In this document: positions 35,290-44,479 of the stretch, piece after piece | How positions within the stretch are numbered: the first letter of the stretch is position 1 | Layout: every line of letters starts with the position of its first letter | Assembly: GCF_001509485.1 (NCBI RefSeq) | Contig: NZ_LLZI01000158.1 | Span: 9,088-73,087, forward strand | Direction of reading: 5' to 3' | Origin: Streptomyces sp. NRRL F-4489 | GTDB taxonomy: Bacteria > Actinomycetota > Actinomycetes > Streptomycetales > Streptomycetaceae | Length of the DNA stretch: 64,000 nt | Notes under the pieces: model-generated | The model's input: the letters and a program-made list of their open reading frames with translations, nothing else | The model's database searches: none | What the model was told of the DNA's origin: nothing | Program-made: the position numbers and the translations under genes

Positions 35290-36249
35290 TCACTCCACGA
35301 ACAGCCCCCGCTCCGCCGCCTTGGTGTCGAACTCCTCCAGGCGGGCCTGGGCGTCGGGCAGCCCGTCGCACATCGCCTCCAGCAGCACCCGCCCCAGCAG
35401 CATCGGGGCGCACGCGGTGTCGAAGGCCAGACCGGTGCCGACCGGGGCCGGCAGCAGCAGATCGCTGTGGTGCGCCACCGGCGCGAACGCGCTGTCGGCG
35501 ACGGTGACGACGGTCAGCCCGGCGGCGCGGGCGCACTCCAGGGCCTCGATGACCTCGCGCGGGTGGCGGGGCAGCGCGAAGCACAGCAGCACGGTGGCCC
35601 CGGCGCGTACCGCCGCGTCGATGCGGTCGGTGAGCATGGTGCCGCCCTCGTCCAGCAGCCGGACGTCGGGGTGGACCTTCCGTGCGAAGTACGCGAAACC
35701 GGCGGCCTGCGCGGTGGCCGCGCGCAGGCCGAGGACCGGCAGCGGCCGGGAGCGGGCGAGCAGGCGCCCGGCCTCGGTCACCGGCCCGGTGTCGGCGAGC
35801 GCGTCGGCCAGGTGCCGGAGGTTCTCGATCTCGGCCTGGACGGCCTGCTGGTACTCGTTCAGCGCACCGGCGCCGCCGGGCTTCCCGGCGGGGGCCACGT
35901 CCCGGAGGTGGCGGCGGAGCGCCGGGTAGCCGTCGAAGCCGAGCGCCACCGCGAAGCGGGTGACGGACGGCTGGCTGACCCCGGCGAGTTCGGCCAGCTC
36001 GACGCTGGAGAGGAACGGCGCGTCGGCGGCCCGCCGCACCATGCAGTGGGCGATCCGGCGCTGGGTCGGCGTCAGCCGGTGCCCCTCGAAGAGCCGCTGG
36101 AGGCGGGCCGCGCCGCCGGCGCCCGGCCCGTCGGCGGCCCGGCCCGCCGCCGCCCGCCCGGCCGCGCCGGTCCCCCGCGCCCGCGTGCCGCCCGCGCGGA
36201 CGCCGCCGTCCACGTCACCGCCCACGCCGTTGTCCCCGTCCCCGCTCAT
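35290..36249 (-). CDS. RpiR/MurR family transcriptional regulator
   Basis: 319 aa. After a Gly/Ala/Arg-rich, probably disordered N-terminus (~1-50) comes the RpiR helix-turn-helix (~53-125: LFEGHRLTPTQRRIAHCMV, SSVELAELAGVSQPSVTRF, LGFDGYPALRRHL) and a SIS sugar-phosphate isomerase-like effector domain (~155-300: DEGGTMLTDRIDAAVRAGAT, LLCFALPRHPREVIEALE, VVTVADSAFAPVAHHSDLLL). ATG 36249 has AGGAAGAGG just upstream. It faces an NCS1 permease across a 317-base gap, likely its target. Confidence 0.9.
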   Translation of the reverse strand: MSGDGDNGVGGDVDGGVRAGGTRARGTGAAGRAAAGRAADGPGAGGAARLQRLFEGHRLTPTQRRIAHCMVRRAADAPFLSSVELAELAGVSQPSVTRFAVALGFDGYPALRRHLRDVAPAGKPGGAGALNEYQQAVQAEIENLRHLADALADTGPVTEAGRLLARSRPLPVLGLRAATAQAAGFAYFARKVHPDVRLLDEGGTMLTDRIDAAVRAGATVLLCFALPRHPREVIEALECARAAGLTVVTVADSAFAPVAHHSDLLLPAPVGTGLAFDTACAPMLLGRVLLEAMCDGLPDAQARLEEFDTKAAERGLFVE

Positions 36250-36566
36250 CGCCTCTTCCTCCCGGCCCGCTCCGGGCCTTGTCGTCTGCCGACCGACTGT
36301 ACGGAATTCCCGGCCGCGCCGGTCCGGGGTACGGGCGGAAGCGGCCCGTCCGGCCGCCCGGCGCCCGCCCCTCCCCGCCACCACCAATCCAGTCCCGCCT
36401 ATTGACCTCCCATTCATTCACACCGATCCTGCATGAATCCATACACGCAGCGCACCCGGAGCGCGCCCGAAGCGCAACCGGGGCGCATTCGGCCACCCCG
36501 GACAAGGCAAAGAGCACGTACGCACGGCACACCCAGCACCCCAGCACCCCGAAAGAGGCGGGCACC
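36250..36566. promoter_or_regulatory. divergent region, rpiR-type gene / NCS1 permease
   Basis: 317 bases. TTGACC at 36402-36407 could be a -35 for the permease. ATTCAT (36412-36417) and ATGAAT (36433-36438) form an inverted repeat 15 bases apart just downstream, an operator candidate. The stretch 36395-36445 is more AT-rich than its surroundings. No gene. Confidence 0.35.
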
Positions 36567-37979
36567 ATGGCAGGAGTGATCGAGCAGCGCTCGATCGACG
36601 TCGTCCCGGACGACGAGCGGCACGGCAGCGCGGTCAGCCAGTTCACCCTCTGGCTCGGCGCCAACCTCCAGGTCACCGCCGTGGTCACCGGCGCGCTGGC
36701 CGTCGTCTTCGGCGCCAACGCCTGCTGGGCGGTGATCGGCCTGCTGCTCGGCAACCTCGCGGGCGGCGCCGTGATGGCGCTGCACTCCGCCCAGGGCCCG
36801 CGCCTCGGACTGCCGCAGATGATCACCTCGCGGGCGCAGTTCGGCGTGCGCGGCGCGGTGGTGCCGCTGGCGCTGGTGATCGTCATGTACATCGGCTTCT
36901 TCGCCAGCGGCAGCGTGCTCGCCGGGCAGGCGGTGGGCGAGCTGACGCACCTGGGCGGCACGGCCGGCATCGTGCTCTTCGCCGCGGTCACCGCCGTCGC
37001 CGCGGCCGTCGGCTACCGCCTGATCCACCTCCTCGGCAAGATCGCCGGCCTGGTCTGCGCGCTGGCCTTCGTCTACCTCGGCGTCCACCTGCTCCAGCGC
37101 GCCGACCTCGCCGCGCTGCTGCACGACCGCGGTTTCGCGCTGCCGGTCTTCCTGCTCGCGGTCTCGCTCTCGGCGTCCTGGCAGCTGGCGTTCGGCCCGT
37201 ACGTGGCGGACTACTCCCGCTATCTGCCGCGCCACACCTCCACCCGCGCCACGTTCTGGTGGACGCTCTCCGGGTCGGTGCTGGGCGCGCAGTGGTCGAT
37301 GACGTTCGGGGCGCTGGCGGCCGCGGCGGCCCCGGCCGCGTTCACCGGCAACGAGGTCGGCTATCTCGTCGGACTCGGCGGTACGGGGCTGATCGCCTCG
37401 TTCCTCTACTTCGTCATCGCGCTCGGCAAGCTCACCATCAACATCCTCAACACCTACGGCGGCTTCATGTCGCTGGTCACCAGCGTCAGCGGCTTCCGCG
37501 GCCAGCGCACCCTCTCCGCGCGCGGCCGGGCGGCGTACATCGCCGGGATCATGGTGGCCGGGACCGCCGTCGCGCTGCTCGGCAAGGACTCCTTCCTCAC
37601 CTCCTTCAAGGACTTCCTGCTCTTCCTGCTGACGTTCTTCACGCCCTGGTCGGCGATCAACCTCACCGACTACTACCTGATCTCCAAGGAGCGCTACGAC
37701 ATCCCGGCGCTCACCGACCCCGGCGGCCGCTACGGCGCCTGGAACGTCCGCGCGCTGGCGGTCTACGCCTTCGGGGTGCTGGCCCAACTCCCGTTCCTGG
37801 CCACGCAGTTCTACACCGGCCCGCTGGTCGCCCCGCTCGGCGGCGCCGATATCTCCTGGCTGGTCGGCCTGGCCGTGCCCGCCGTCCTGTACCGGCTCAC
37901 CGCCCGCCGCGACGCCCACCGCCCCGGCGCCCCGGACGCCCCGGAGGGGCACCACCTGCCGGCCGGTCTCGGGGGCTAG
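36567..37979 (+). CDS. NCS1 family purine/cytosine-type permease
   Basis: 470 aa with about 12 membrane helices. NCS1 features: an N-terminal polar stretch, FTLWLGANLQVTAVVTGALA, the helix-2 region LLLGNLAGGAVMALHSAQGP with LGLPQMITSRAQFGVRGAV, and FGPYVADYSRYLPRHTS, the D-Y-S-R-Y-L-P motif of cytosine permeases. A proton- or sodium-coupled importer of nucleobases or related rings. The start at 36567 has GAAAGAGG upstream; the open frame before it lacks family sequence. Its substrate may be linked with the PLP enzyme across the RpiR gene. Confidence 0.9.
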   Translation: MAGVIEQRSIDVVPDDERHGSAVSQFTLWLGANLQVTAVVTGALAVVFGANACWAVIGLLLGNLAGGAVMALHSAQGPRLGLPQMITSRAQFGVRGAVVPLALVIVMYIGFFASGSVLAGQAVGELTHLGGTAGIVLFAAVTAVAAAVGYRLIHLLGKIAGLVCALAFVYLGVHLLQRADLAALLHDRGFALPVFLLAVSLSASWQLAFGPYVADYSRYLPRHTSTRATFWWTLSGSVLGAQWSMTFGALAAAAAPAAFTGNEVGYLVGLGGTGLIASFLYFVIALGKLTINILNTYGGFMSLVTSVSGFRGQRTLSARGRAAYIAGIMVAGTAVALLGKDSFLTSFKDFLLFLLTFFTPWSAINLTDYYLISKERYDIPALTDPGGRYGAWNVRALAVYAFGVLAQLPFLATQFYTGPLVAPLGGADISWLVGLAVPAVLYRLTARRDAHRPGAPDAPEGHHLPAGLGG

Positions 37980-38020
37980 CCCTACCGCGCGGGCCCCCTC
38001 CCTGTCCCTACGCTCGGCGT

Positions 38021-38485
38021 ATGGCGACACACGACCCCGCATCCCGGTCCTCCACCCCGCGGTCCCCCGACTCCGACCTGCGCACCGACCTCGACGCCGC
38101 GCTCCGGACCCGTGCCGAGCTGGGCCCCGAGTACGAGGCGGAGCTGGTCGAATCCTTCCTGGAGAAGCTCGACCGGAACGTCGAACGGCGGGTGCGCCGG
38201 CAGGTGGCCGAGCAGCAGGTGCAAGTGGCGCGCGGGCACCGGCCGCCGGGTGCCGGGTCCGGCCGGTCGGAGTTCTGGGAGCGGTTCGCGGTCGCCGTGG
38301 TCTCGCTGGTGCTGGCCGTCCCGCTGACCGCGATCGCCGTGGTCAACGCCGGGCTGGTCGGCCTGGTGGTCTGCTGGGCCGGCGTCGTCGGCGTCAACGC
38401 CGTCCACGGCCTGGCGCCGGGCACGCGGCGGCGGACCCGCGCGGACCGCCCCGACGAGGAGTGGCGCGACGAGAAGTGGGGCTGA
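38021..38485 (+). CDS. hypothetical membrane protein
   Basis: 154 aa, family not recognised. A charged N-terminal half with a predicted amphipathic helix (EYEAELVESFLEKLDRNVER, then RVRRQVAEQQVQVARG), two hydrophobic segments at ~92-110 and ~112-130, and an Arg/Asp-rich C-terminus ending DEEWRDEKWG. Small two-helix proteins with this layout are common in Streptomyces and of unknown role. It lies 41 bases after the NCS1 permease on the same strand, perhaps in the same transcript. Confidence 0.65.
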   Translation: MATHDPASRSSTPRSPDSDLRTDLDAALRTRAELGPEYEAELVESFLEKLDRNVERRVRRQVAEQQVQVARGHRPPGAGSGRSEFWERFAVAVVSLVLAVPLTAIAVVNAGLVGLVVCWAGVVGVNAVHGLAPGTRRRTRADRPDEEWRDEKWG

Positions 38486-38884
38486 CCGCAGCACCGGGAC
38501 CGGACCGGAGCCAGGGGGGTTTTCGCGGGGACCGCCGCACCCCGGCCGGAGCCGGGGGCGGGACGACGGCGGTCCCCGCCCGGGACGCGATCCGGGTCAG
38601 GGCCGGCCCTCGCATCCTGGCGATCGTGGAGGTCCGGGAGCCGCTCCGGAGGTCCGTATCGCCTGACACCACTGTGGCGCAGAAGTGTTAACCCCGTGCT
38701 GCGCCCACGTGACGCCTACGCGCCCCTAGCGGCGCCGGCCCTTTTCCTGACGGAAACCTGACACGCGACCCGGCACCGCACAACGGGCCGGGCCCACGAC
38801 CGGGCCCACGGGCCGGGCCACGGGCGCGGGCACCAGCCGCCCGCCCGGACGCCCGCGCCCCCGCCCGCCGGAAGACCTCCGCCC
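38486..38884. other. intergenic region, no gene seen
   Basis: 399 bases between convergent genes. Frames here show no family sequence or ribosome-binding site. The part 38781-38835 is made of near-repeats of GGGCC-CACG that may fold as a terminator for the cystathionine beta-synthase gene; no clean hairpin could be assigned. Confidence 0.5.
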
Positions 38885-40273
38885 CTACTTCCCGGCCCCC
38901 CGCGCCAGATAAGCCAGCAGGTCCTGCCGGCTGACCACGCCCTTCGGCTTGCCCTCGACCAGCACGATCGCCGCGTCGGCGGTCTCCAGCACCGCCATCA
39001 GGTCGGCGACCGGCTCGCCCGAGCCGACCTGCGGCAGCGGCGGGCACATGTGCTTCTCCAGCGGGTCGGAGAGCGAGGCCCGCTGGGTGAACAGCGCGTC
39101 CAGCAGCTCCCGTTCGACGACCGACCCGACGACCTCGGCGGCCATCACGTCCGGGTGCCCGGCGCCCGGCTTGACGATCGGCATCTGCGAGACGCCGTAC
39201 TCCCGCAGCACCTCGATCGCCTCGCCGACCGTCTCCTCCGGGTGCATGTGGACGAGCGAGGGCAGCGCGCCCGCCTTGTGCTGGAGGACCTCGCCGACCC
39301 GGGCGGCGGTGCCGCTCTCCTCCAGGAAGCCGTAGTCGGCCATCCACTCGTCGTTGAAGATCTTGGAGAGGTAGCCGCGGCCGCTGTCCGGCAGCAGGAT
39401 GACCATCACATCGTCCGGGCCGAGCCGCTCGGCGACCCGCAGACCGGCCACCACGGCCATCCCGCAGGAGCCGCCGACCAGCAGGCCCTCCTCCTTGGCC
39501 AGCCGCCGGGTCATCTGGAAGGCGTCCTTGTCGGACACCGCCACGATCTCGTCGGCGACATCGCGGTCGTAGGCGGTCGGCCAGAAGTCCTCACCGACGC
39601 CCTCGATGAGGTACGGCCGGCCGGAGCCGCCGCTGTAGACGGAGCCCTCCGGGTCGGCGCCGATGACCTTCACCCGGCCCTCGCTGGCGTCCTTCAGATA
39701 GCGGCCGGTGCCGCTGATCGTGCCGCCGGTGCCGACGCCCGCCACGAAGTGCGTGATCCGCCCGTCGGTCTGCTCCCACAGCTCCGGCCCGGTGGTCTCG
39801 TAGTGCGAGCGCGGGTTGTTGGGGTTGCTGTACTGGTCCGGCTTCCAGGCGCCGGGCGTCTCGCGCACCAGCCGGTCCGAGACGTTGTAGTACGAGTCCG
39901 GGTGCTCGGGGTCCACCGCGGTGGGGCAGACCACCACCTCGGCGCCGTACGCCCGCAGCACGTTGATCTTGTCCGTGGACACCTTGTCCGGGCAGACGAA
40001 GATGCACTTGTAGCCCTTCTGCTGGGCCACGATCGCGAGCCCGACGCCGGTGTTCCCGGACGTCGGCTCCACGATCGTGCCGCCCGGGCGCAACTCGCCG
40101 GACTCCTCGGCGGCCTCGATCATCCGCAGCGCGATCCGGTCCTTGACCGATCCGCCCGGGTTGAAGTACTCGACCTTCACCAGGACGGTTGCCTGGATCC
40201 CCTGAGTGACGCTGTTGAGCCGGACGAGCGGGGTGTTGCCGACGAGCTCAATCATCGAATCGTAAAACTGCAC
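38885..40273 (-). CDS. cystathionine beta-synthase
   Basis: 462 aa. PLP-dependent condensation of serine and homocysteine (transsulfuration), closely related to cysteine synthase. PLP Lys44 in FNPGGSVKDRIALRM, Asn-loop EPTSGNTGVGLAIVA, GVGTGGTISGTGRYL for the phosphate, and VGGSCGMAVVAG. Two C-terminal CBS domains (~335-460: THMHPEETVGEAIEVLREY-like first repeat, then LPQVGSGEPVADLMAVLE), the usual energy- or SAM-sensing pair. No N-terminal haem domain, as normal for bacteria. GTG start at 40273 (MQFYDSMIELVGNTPL) fits the family. Confidence 0.93.
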   Translation of the reverse strand: MQFYDSMIELVGNTPLVRLNSVTQGIQATVLVKVEYFNPGGSVKDRIALRMIEAAEESGELRPGGTIVEPTSGNTGVGLAIVAQQKGYKCIFVCPDKVSTDKINVLRAYGAEVVVCPTAVDPEHPDSYYNVSDRLVRETPGAWKPDQYSNPNNPRSHYETTGPELWEQTDGRITHFVAGVGTGGTISGTGRYLKDASEGRVKVIGADPEGSVYSGGSGRPYLIEGVGEDFWPTAYDRDVADEIVAVSDKDAFQMTRRLAKEEGLLVGGSCGMAVVAGLRVAERLGPDDVMVILLPDSGRGYLSKIFNDEWMADYGFLEESGTAARVGEVLQHKAGALPSLVHMHPEETVGEAIEVLREYGVSQMPIVKPGAGHPDVMAAEVVGSVVERELLDALFTQRASLSDPLEKHMCPPLPQVGSGEPVADLMAVLETADAAIVLVEGKPKGVVSRQDLLAYLARGAGK

Positions 40274-40507
40274 GGTGGTCTCCGCGGTCGGGGGCACGCT
40301 CTCCTGCGCCCGTGCCGCCAGCCTATTGCCCTGGTGGGCCGGGGGCCCCCGGGTCCGTCCGCACGGCTCCATCGGGGGCCCGGAGCGGTGCGGCGCGTTG
40401 CGGCGGGGTCCGGAACGGGCATCTGACAGATGACGGAGTTCTGCCCTTTCACGTGCGCGTCCGGCCCTGCCGCGGCGCGCCCGCGCTGCACGGGGAGGTG
40501 CCGGCCG

Positions 40508-41527
40508 ATGGCGATGACGAGGTCCAGGGCGAGGGTCGCGCGGCGGATCGCGACCGCGGCGGCGTTCGGCGGCGGCGGCGCCGGGCTGCTGGGCGTGGCC
40601 GCGGTCGGGCTGCTGCTGACCGAGGTGCGGCTGGCCCGCCGCACGGTCGGCGGCTCCAGCGACATCCCGCCCTGCGCCGACGGCCGCTACGGCGCCGCCT
40701 TCGGCCACCGCACCGACCGTCCGCCGCTGCGGCTGGGCTTCCTCGGCGACTCCACGGCGGCGGGCCAGGGCGTCCACCGGGCCTCCCAGACGCCCGGCGC
40801 GCTGCTCGCCAGGGGCCTGGCCGCGCTCGCCGAACTCCCCGTCGACCTCCGCAACGTGGCCCTGCCCGGCGCCCGGTCCGACGACCTGCCGCGCCAGGTG
40901 CAGCTGATCCTGGACGGCGGCGAGGAGGTCCCGGACCTCTGCGTGATCATGATCGGCGCCAATGACGTCACCCGCCGGCTGCCGCCCGCGGAGTCGGTGC
41001 GCCATCTGTCGGCGGCGGTGCGGACGCTGCGCGCGGCCGGCTGCGAGGTCGTCGTCGGCACCTGCCCCGACCTGGGCACCATCGAGCCGGTCTACCAGCC
41101 GCTGCGGTGGGTGGCCCGCCGGCTGTCCCGCCAGCTGGCCGCCGCGCAGACCATCGGCGTGGTCGAGAACGGCGGCCGGACGGTCTCGCTCGGCGCGCTG
41201 CTCGGCCCGGAGTTCGAGGCCCGGCCCCGGGAGCTGTTCGGCCCGGACAACTACCACCCCTCGGCCGAGGGCTACGCCACCGCCGCGATGGCGGTGTTCC
41301 CCACGGTGTGCGCGGCGCTCGGCCTGTGGCCGGAGGAGGAGCGTCCGGAGCCCGCCCGGCGCGAGGACATCCTGCCGGTCGAGCAGGCCGCGGCCCGGGC
41401 CGCCTCCGAGGGCGGTACGGAGGTCACCGCCTCCCGCGCGCCGTGGGCCCTGCTCAAGCACCGCCGGCGCCGCCGCCTGCCGGACCCGGAGGAGGGTGAA
41501 CGGGACGGGACGGCGGTGACGGGGTGA
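40508..41527 (+). CDS. SGNH/GDSL-type esterase or lipase
   Basis: 339 aa. An N-terminal hydrophobic stretch (~16-40) with preceding Arg residues anchors or exports it. SGNH blocks: block I LGFLGDSTAAGQG with Ser82, block II Gly in RNVALPGARSDD, block III Asn in IMIGANDVTRR, block V DNYHPSAEGYA with catalytic Asp and His. Hydrolyses esters, possibly cell-surface or lipid substrates. The C-terminal ~60 residues are Glu/Arg-rich and probably flexible. ATG 40508 follows GGGGAGG; upstream in-frame starts lack one. Divergent from cystathionine beta-synthase. Confidence 0.88.
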   Translation: MAMTRSRARVARRIATAAAFGGGGAGLLGVAAVGLLLTEVRLARRTVGGSSDIPPCADGRYGAAFGHRTDRPPLRLGFLGDSTAAGQGVHRASQTPGALLARGLAALAELPVDLRNVALPGARSDDLPRQVQLILDGGEEVPDLCVIMIGANDVTRRLPPAESVRHLSAAVRTLRAAGCEVVVGTCPDLGTIEPVYQPLRWVARRLSRQLAAAQTIGVVENGGRTVSLGALLGPEFEARPRELFGPDNYHPSAEGYATAAMAVFPTVCAALGLWPEEERPEPARREDILPVEQAAARAASEGGTEVTASRAPWALLKHRRRRRLPDPEEGERDGTAVTG

Positions 41528-41637
41528 GGGGCGCGCAGGGGCGTACGCGGAACGGACGCTGCCCGCCGGGGCCCGACCGCACGGGGATACCCGCCCGCCC
41601 CGTTCCGGGAATACCGGCCCGCCCCGCCCCGTTCCCA

Positions 41638-41651
41638 TAAGCGCCCGCTTA
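41638..41651. promoter_or_regulatory. perfect 14-base palindrome upstream of thiolase
   Basis: TAAGCG-CC-CGCTTA, 155-168 bases before the thiolase start, inside an AT-richer patch. TetR-family regulators of acyl-CoA metabolism bind sites of this shape; no such regulator is in the window. Confidence 0.45.
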
Positions 41652-41805
41652 GAAAAGAGGCCCGCATCACAGCGCGCAGCGCGTGACCTCTCGCCGTACG
41701 TACGGGTAACTTCCCAGACGGTCCACCCTGTTCGCGGCCCGCCGCCCGGGGCGCCGCCGCGCGACGAGGCACCGGACGCCGCACCTACTCACTCCTGGAG
41801 CCGTG

Positions 41806-43026
41806 ATGCCCGAAGCCGTGATCGTCTCAGCCGCCCGCTCCCCGATCGGCCGCGCCTTCAAGGGCTCCCTGAAGGACCTGCGCCCCGACGACCTCACCGC
41901 GACGATCATCCAGGCCGCGCTCGCCAAGGTGCCCGAGCTGGACCCGGCCGATATCGACGACCTGATGCTGGGCTGCGGTCTGCCCGGCGGCGAGCAGGGC
42001 CACAACCTCGGCCGGATCGTGGCCGTCCAGATGGGGATGGACCACCTCCCGGGCTGCACGATCACCCGCTACTGCTCCTCCTCGCTCCAGACCAGCCGGA
42101 TGGCGCTGCACGCGATCAAGGCCGGCGAGGGCGACGTCTTCATCTCGGCGGGCGTCGAGATGGTCTCGCGCAGCGTCAAGGGCACCTCCGACGGCATGCC
42201 CGACACCCACAACCCGCTCTTCGCGGACGCCGAGGCCCGTACGGCGGCCCGCGCCGAGCAGGAGGGCGCCGACTGGCAGGACCCGCGCGCGGACGGCCTG
42301 CTCCCCGACCCGTACATCGCGATGGGCCAGACCGCGGAGAATCTGGCCCGTTTCAAGGGCATCACCCGCCAGGAGATGGACGAGTTCGGCGTCCGCTCGC
42401 AGAACCTCGCCGAGCAGGCGATCAAGAACGGCTTCTGGGAGCGGGAGATCACGCCGGTCACGCTGCCGGACGGCACGGTCGTCGCCAAGGACGACGGTCC
42501 GCGCGCCGGCGTCACGCTGGAGGGCGTGCAGGGCCTGAAGCCGGTGTTCCGCCCGGACGGCCTGGTCACCGCGGGCAACTGCTGCCCGCTCAACGACGGC
42601 GCCGCCGCGCTGGTGATCATGTCCGACACCAAGGCGCGCGAGCTGGGCCTGACCCCGCTGGCCCGGATCGTCTCCACCGGCGTCTCCGGCCTCTCCCCCG
42701 AGATCATGGGCTACGGCCCGGTGGAGGCCAGCAAGCAGGCGCTCCGGCGCGCCGGGCTGTCGATCGGGGACATCGACCTGGTCGAGATCAACGAGGCGTT
42801 CGCCGCGCAGGTCATCCCCTCGTACCGCGACCTCGGCATCGACCTGGACCGGCTGAACGTCAACGGCGGCGCGATCGCCGTCGGCCACCCCTTCGGCATG
42901 ACCGGCGCCCGGATCACCACCACGCTGGTCAACTCCCTCCAGTGGCACGACAAGCAGTTCGGCCTGGAGACGATGTGCGTGGGCGGCGGCCAGGGCATGG
43001 CCATGGTGATCGAGCGGCTCAGCTAG
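41806..43026 (+). CDS. acetyl-CoA C-acetyltransferase (thiolase)
   Basis: 406 aa. Joins two acetyl-CoA to acetoacetyl-CoA or cleaves 3-ketoacyl-CoA. Nucleophile Cys90 (TITRYCSSSLQTSRMA), EINEAFAAQVIPSY, active-site His in NGGAIAVGHPFGMTGARI and the second Cys in TMCVGGGQGMAMV. All thiolase blocks are intact and length is typical. ATG 41806 is chosen over the adjoining GTG 41803 because GGAG stands 5 bases upstream. Single gene; a palindromic operator candidate lies upstream. Confidence 0.94.
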   Translation: MPEAVIVSAARSPIGRAFKGSLKDLRPDDLTATIIQAALAKVPELDPADIDDLMLGCGLPGGEQGHNLGRIVAVQMGMDHLPGCTITRYCSSSLQTSRMALHAIKAGEGDVFISAGVEMVSRSVKGTSDGMPDTHNPLFADAEARTAARAEQEGADWQDPRADGLLPDPYIAMGQTAENLARFKGITRQEMDEFGVRSQNLAEQAIKNGFWEREITPVTLPDGTVVAKDDGPRAGVTLEGVQGLKPVFRPDGLVTAGNCCPLNDGAAALVIMSDTKARELGLTPLARIVSTGVSGLSPEIMGYGPVEASKQALRRAGLSIGDIDLVEINEAFAAQVIPSYRDLGIDLDRLNVNGGAIAVGHPFGMTGARITTTLVNSLQWHDKQFGLETMCVGGGQGMAMVIERLS

Positions 43027-43441
43027 TCCAGCTCGGACCGATGGGTGCGTGGAAAACGGGTCAACTCCCGTTTCCCGCGCACCCTTCGCGTTCGTACGGG
43101 CACCTGGGGCGACGCGGAGTGACGCGCGCCACTCGGTGACAAGATCGCGACCCAATCGCTCCCAGGATTGTGACCAACATCCCGGGGAAGCAGCGTCCTT
43201 GCAGCTCAGCCGGGGCCCGCCGGACCGCAGGACCCCCCAAGGGCACCCCATTTCGGGACATAGCACCCCGCTCACGGTCGCCGACACCGGCCCGGCTGTT
43301 GTAGGAAGTCGGAGAACAATCTGCTATCGGGAGTACGCCGGTGACCGGTCCGCGACAGTGTGTGCGTATGCCCGGGAGTGAGCGAACACCGAAAGGTGCG
43401 CGCCTCGCGAGTGCGAGGCTCAAGCGAAGCGAGGTTTCGGC
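43027..43441 (+). promoter_or_regulatory. promoter and structured leader of the next gene
   Basis: 415 bases without a gene. A promoter candidate is TTGTAG (43299-43304), 17 bases, TGCTAT (43322-43327). Just before the start codon the RNA can fold: CACC-GAAA-GGTG (43387-43398), a 7-pair hairpin (43402-43419), and alternatively an outer stem CCGAAA/TTTCGG (43389-43394 with 43435-43440) that would close around the ribosome-binding site GAGG (43431-43434). Confidence 0.4.
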
Positions 43442-44479
43442 ATGACTGTCACCACCCTCGTCCTGCTGCTGGCCGCGGCGGTCGCCGTGGTGCTGGGCGC
43501 CGCCGCCCTGGGCAGCGCCCGGGCGCTGCGCCGCCAGATCGCCGCGCTGCACGCCGAACTCGTCGCCGCCCGCGCGGAGGCCGCCGCCCGCGCCGGTGCC
43601 GGGTGCCCGGCGGCCGCGGCGGTCCCGGCGGCCCGCGGGGTGCCGGCCGGCGAGACCCCGCTCGCGGACATACGCGCCGCCGTCGCGGACGCGCTCGCCG
43701 AGGAGCGGGAGCGGGAGCTGGCCGAGGCGCGCGCCTTCTGGGCCGCGCAGGAGGCCCGGGACGCCGCGGACGCCCCGTCGCTGTCCGGCCCGCTGGCCGG
43801 TCTGGGCGACGAGCTGCCGTTCGACGGCCGCGAGGGGCGCCGGGAGGCGGACGGGCGGCTGGAGCTGGACCGCTTCGACGGCCACCCGTTCGTACCGCGC
43901 CAGGCGGACCTGGCCGGGCTGGAGTCACTGCTCGGCCCGGACGCCCTGGAGCCGCTGCCGGCGCTGGAGTCCGTCGAGGCGCTGGAATCGGTGGAGGCCC
44001 TGGAGTCCGTCGAGGCCCTTGAGACGGTTGAGGCGCTGGAGTCCGTCGAGGCACTGGACGCGCTGGACGCGCCGGAGTTCGAGCCGGCCGAGCCCACCGA
44101 GTCCGCCGAGCTGGCCGCGGCCCGCCGCCGCCACCCCTCGCACCCGGACTTCTCGCCGATGCCGGCCGCCGCCGACCACGAGCGGACGGTGGCGCGCCTG
44201 GCGGAGCTGGCCCGGGACGCCACCCCGCTCGCCGACGTCCGCCCCGGCCCGCTGGGCACCCTGGACGTATACGTCTTCGCGGACGGCACCACGCTCTGTC
44301 TGACGCCGGGGCACCGCGAGACCGCCGAGAGCGTGGCCGGCGCGCTGCGCGAGGGCCACACCCCCGTCCTGCTCGGCGGCTCGGGGATCGCCGGCGCCTA
44401 CACCCTGACGTTCTCCTGGGGCGAGCGCCGCGAGGAGAACGCCTACATCCTCGCCGACCGGGTGATCGCCTCGCTCTGA
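43442..44479 (+). CDS. membrane-anchored hypothetical with LESVEA repeats
   Basis: 345 aa, family not recognised. One N-terminal membrane helix (~3-24), a coiled-coil-like Ala/Glu/Arg region (~30-115), an acidic tandem repeat at ~175-205 with five LESVEA-type hexapeptides (nucleotides 43963-44054), and a compact C-terminal domain at ~255-345 (GTLDVYVFADGTTLCLTPGH, LLGGSGIAGAYTLTFSWGER) that looks conserved and folded. The C-terminal domain is likely the functional part; topology suggests it faces the cytoplasm or surface through a helical stalk. Its last 37 bases overlap the 3' end of the opposite-strand gene. Confidence 0.75.
   Translation: MTVTTLVLLLAAAVAVVLGAAALGSARALRRQIAALHAELVAARAEAAARAGAGCPAAAAVPAARGVPAGETPLADIRAAVADALAEERERELAEARAFWAAQEARDAADAPSLSGPLAGLGDELPFDGREGRREADGRLELDRFDGHPFVPRQADLAGLESLLGPDALEPLPALESVEALESVEALESVEALETVEALESVEALDALDAPEFEPAEPTESAELAAARRRHPSHPDFSPMPAAADHERTVARLAELARDATPLADVRPGPLGTLDVYVFADGTTLCLTPGHRETAESVAGALREGHTPVLLGGSGIAGAYTLTFSWGERREENAYILADRVIASL

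Noticed and set aside
38461..38691. Short frame overlapping the end of the 38021 gene
   Set aside because: No ribosome-binding site, and it is composed of repeats of Gly/Arg/Pro codons.
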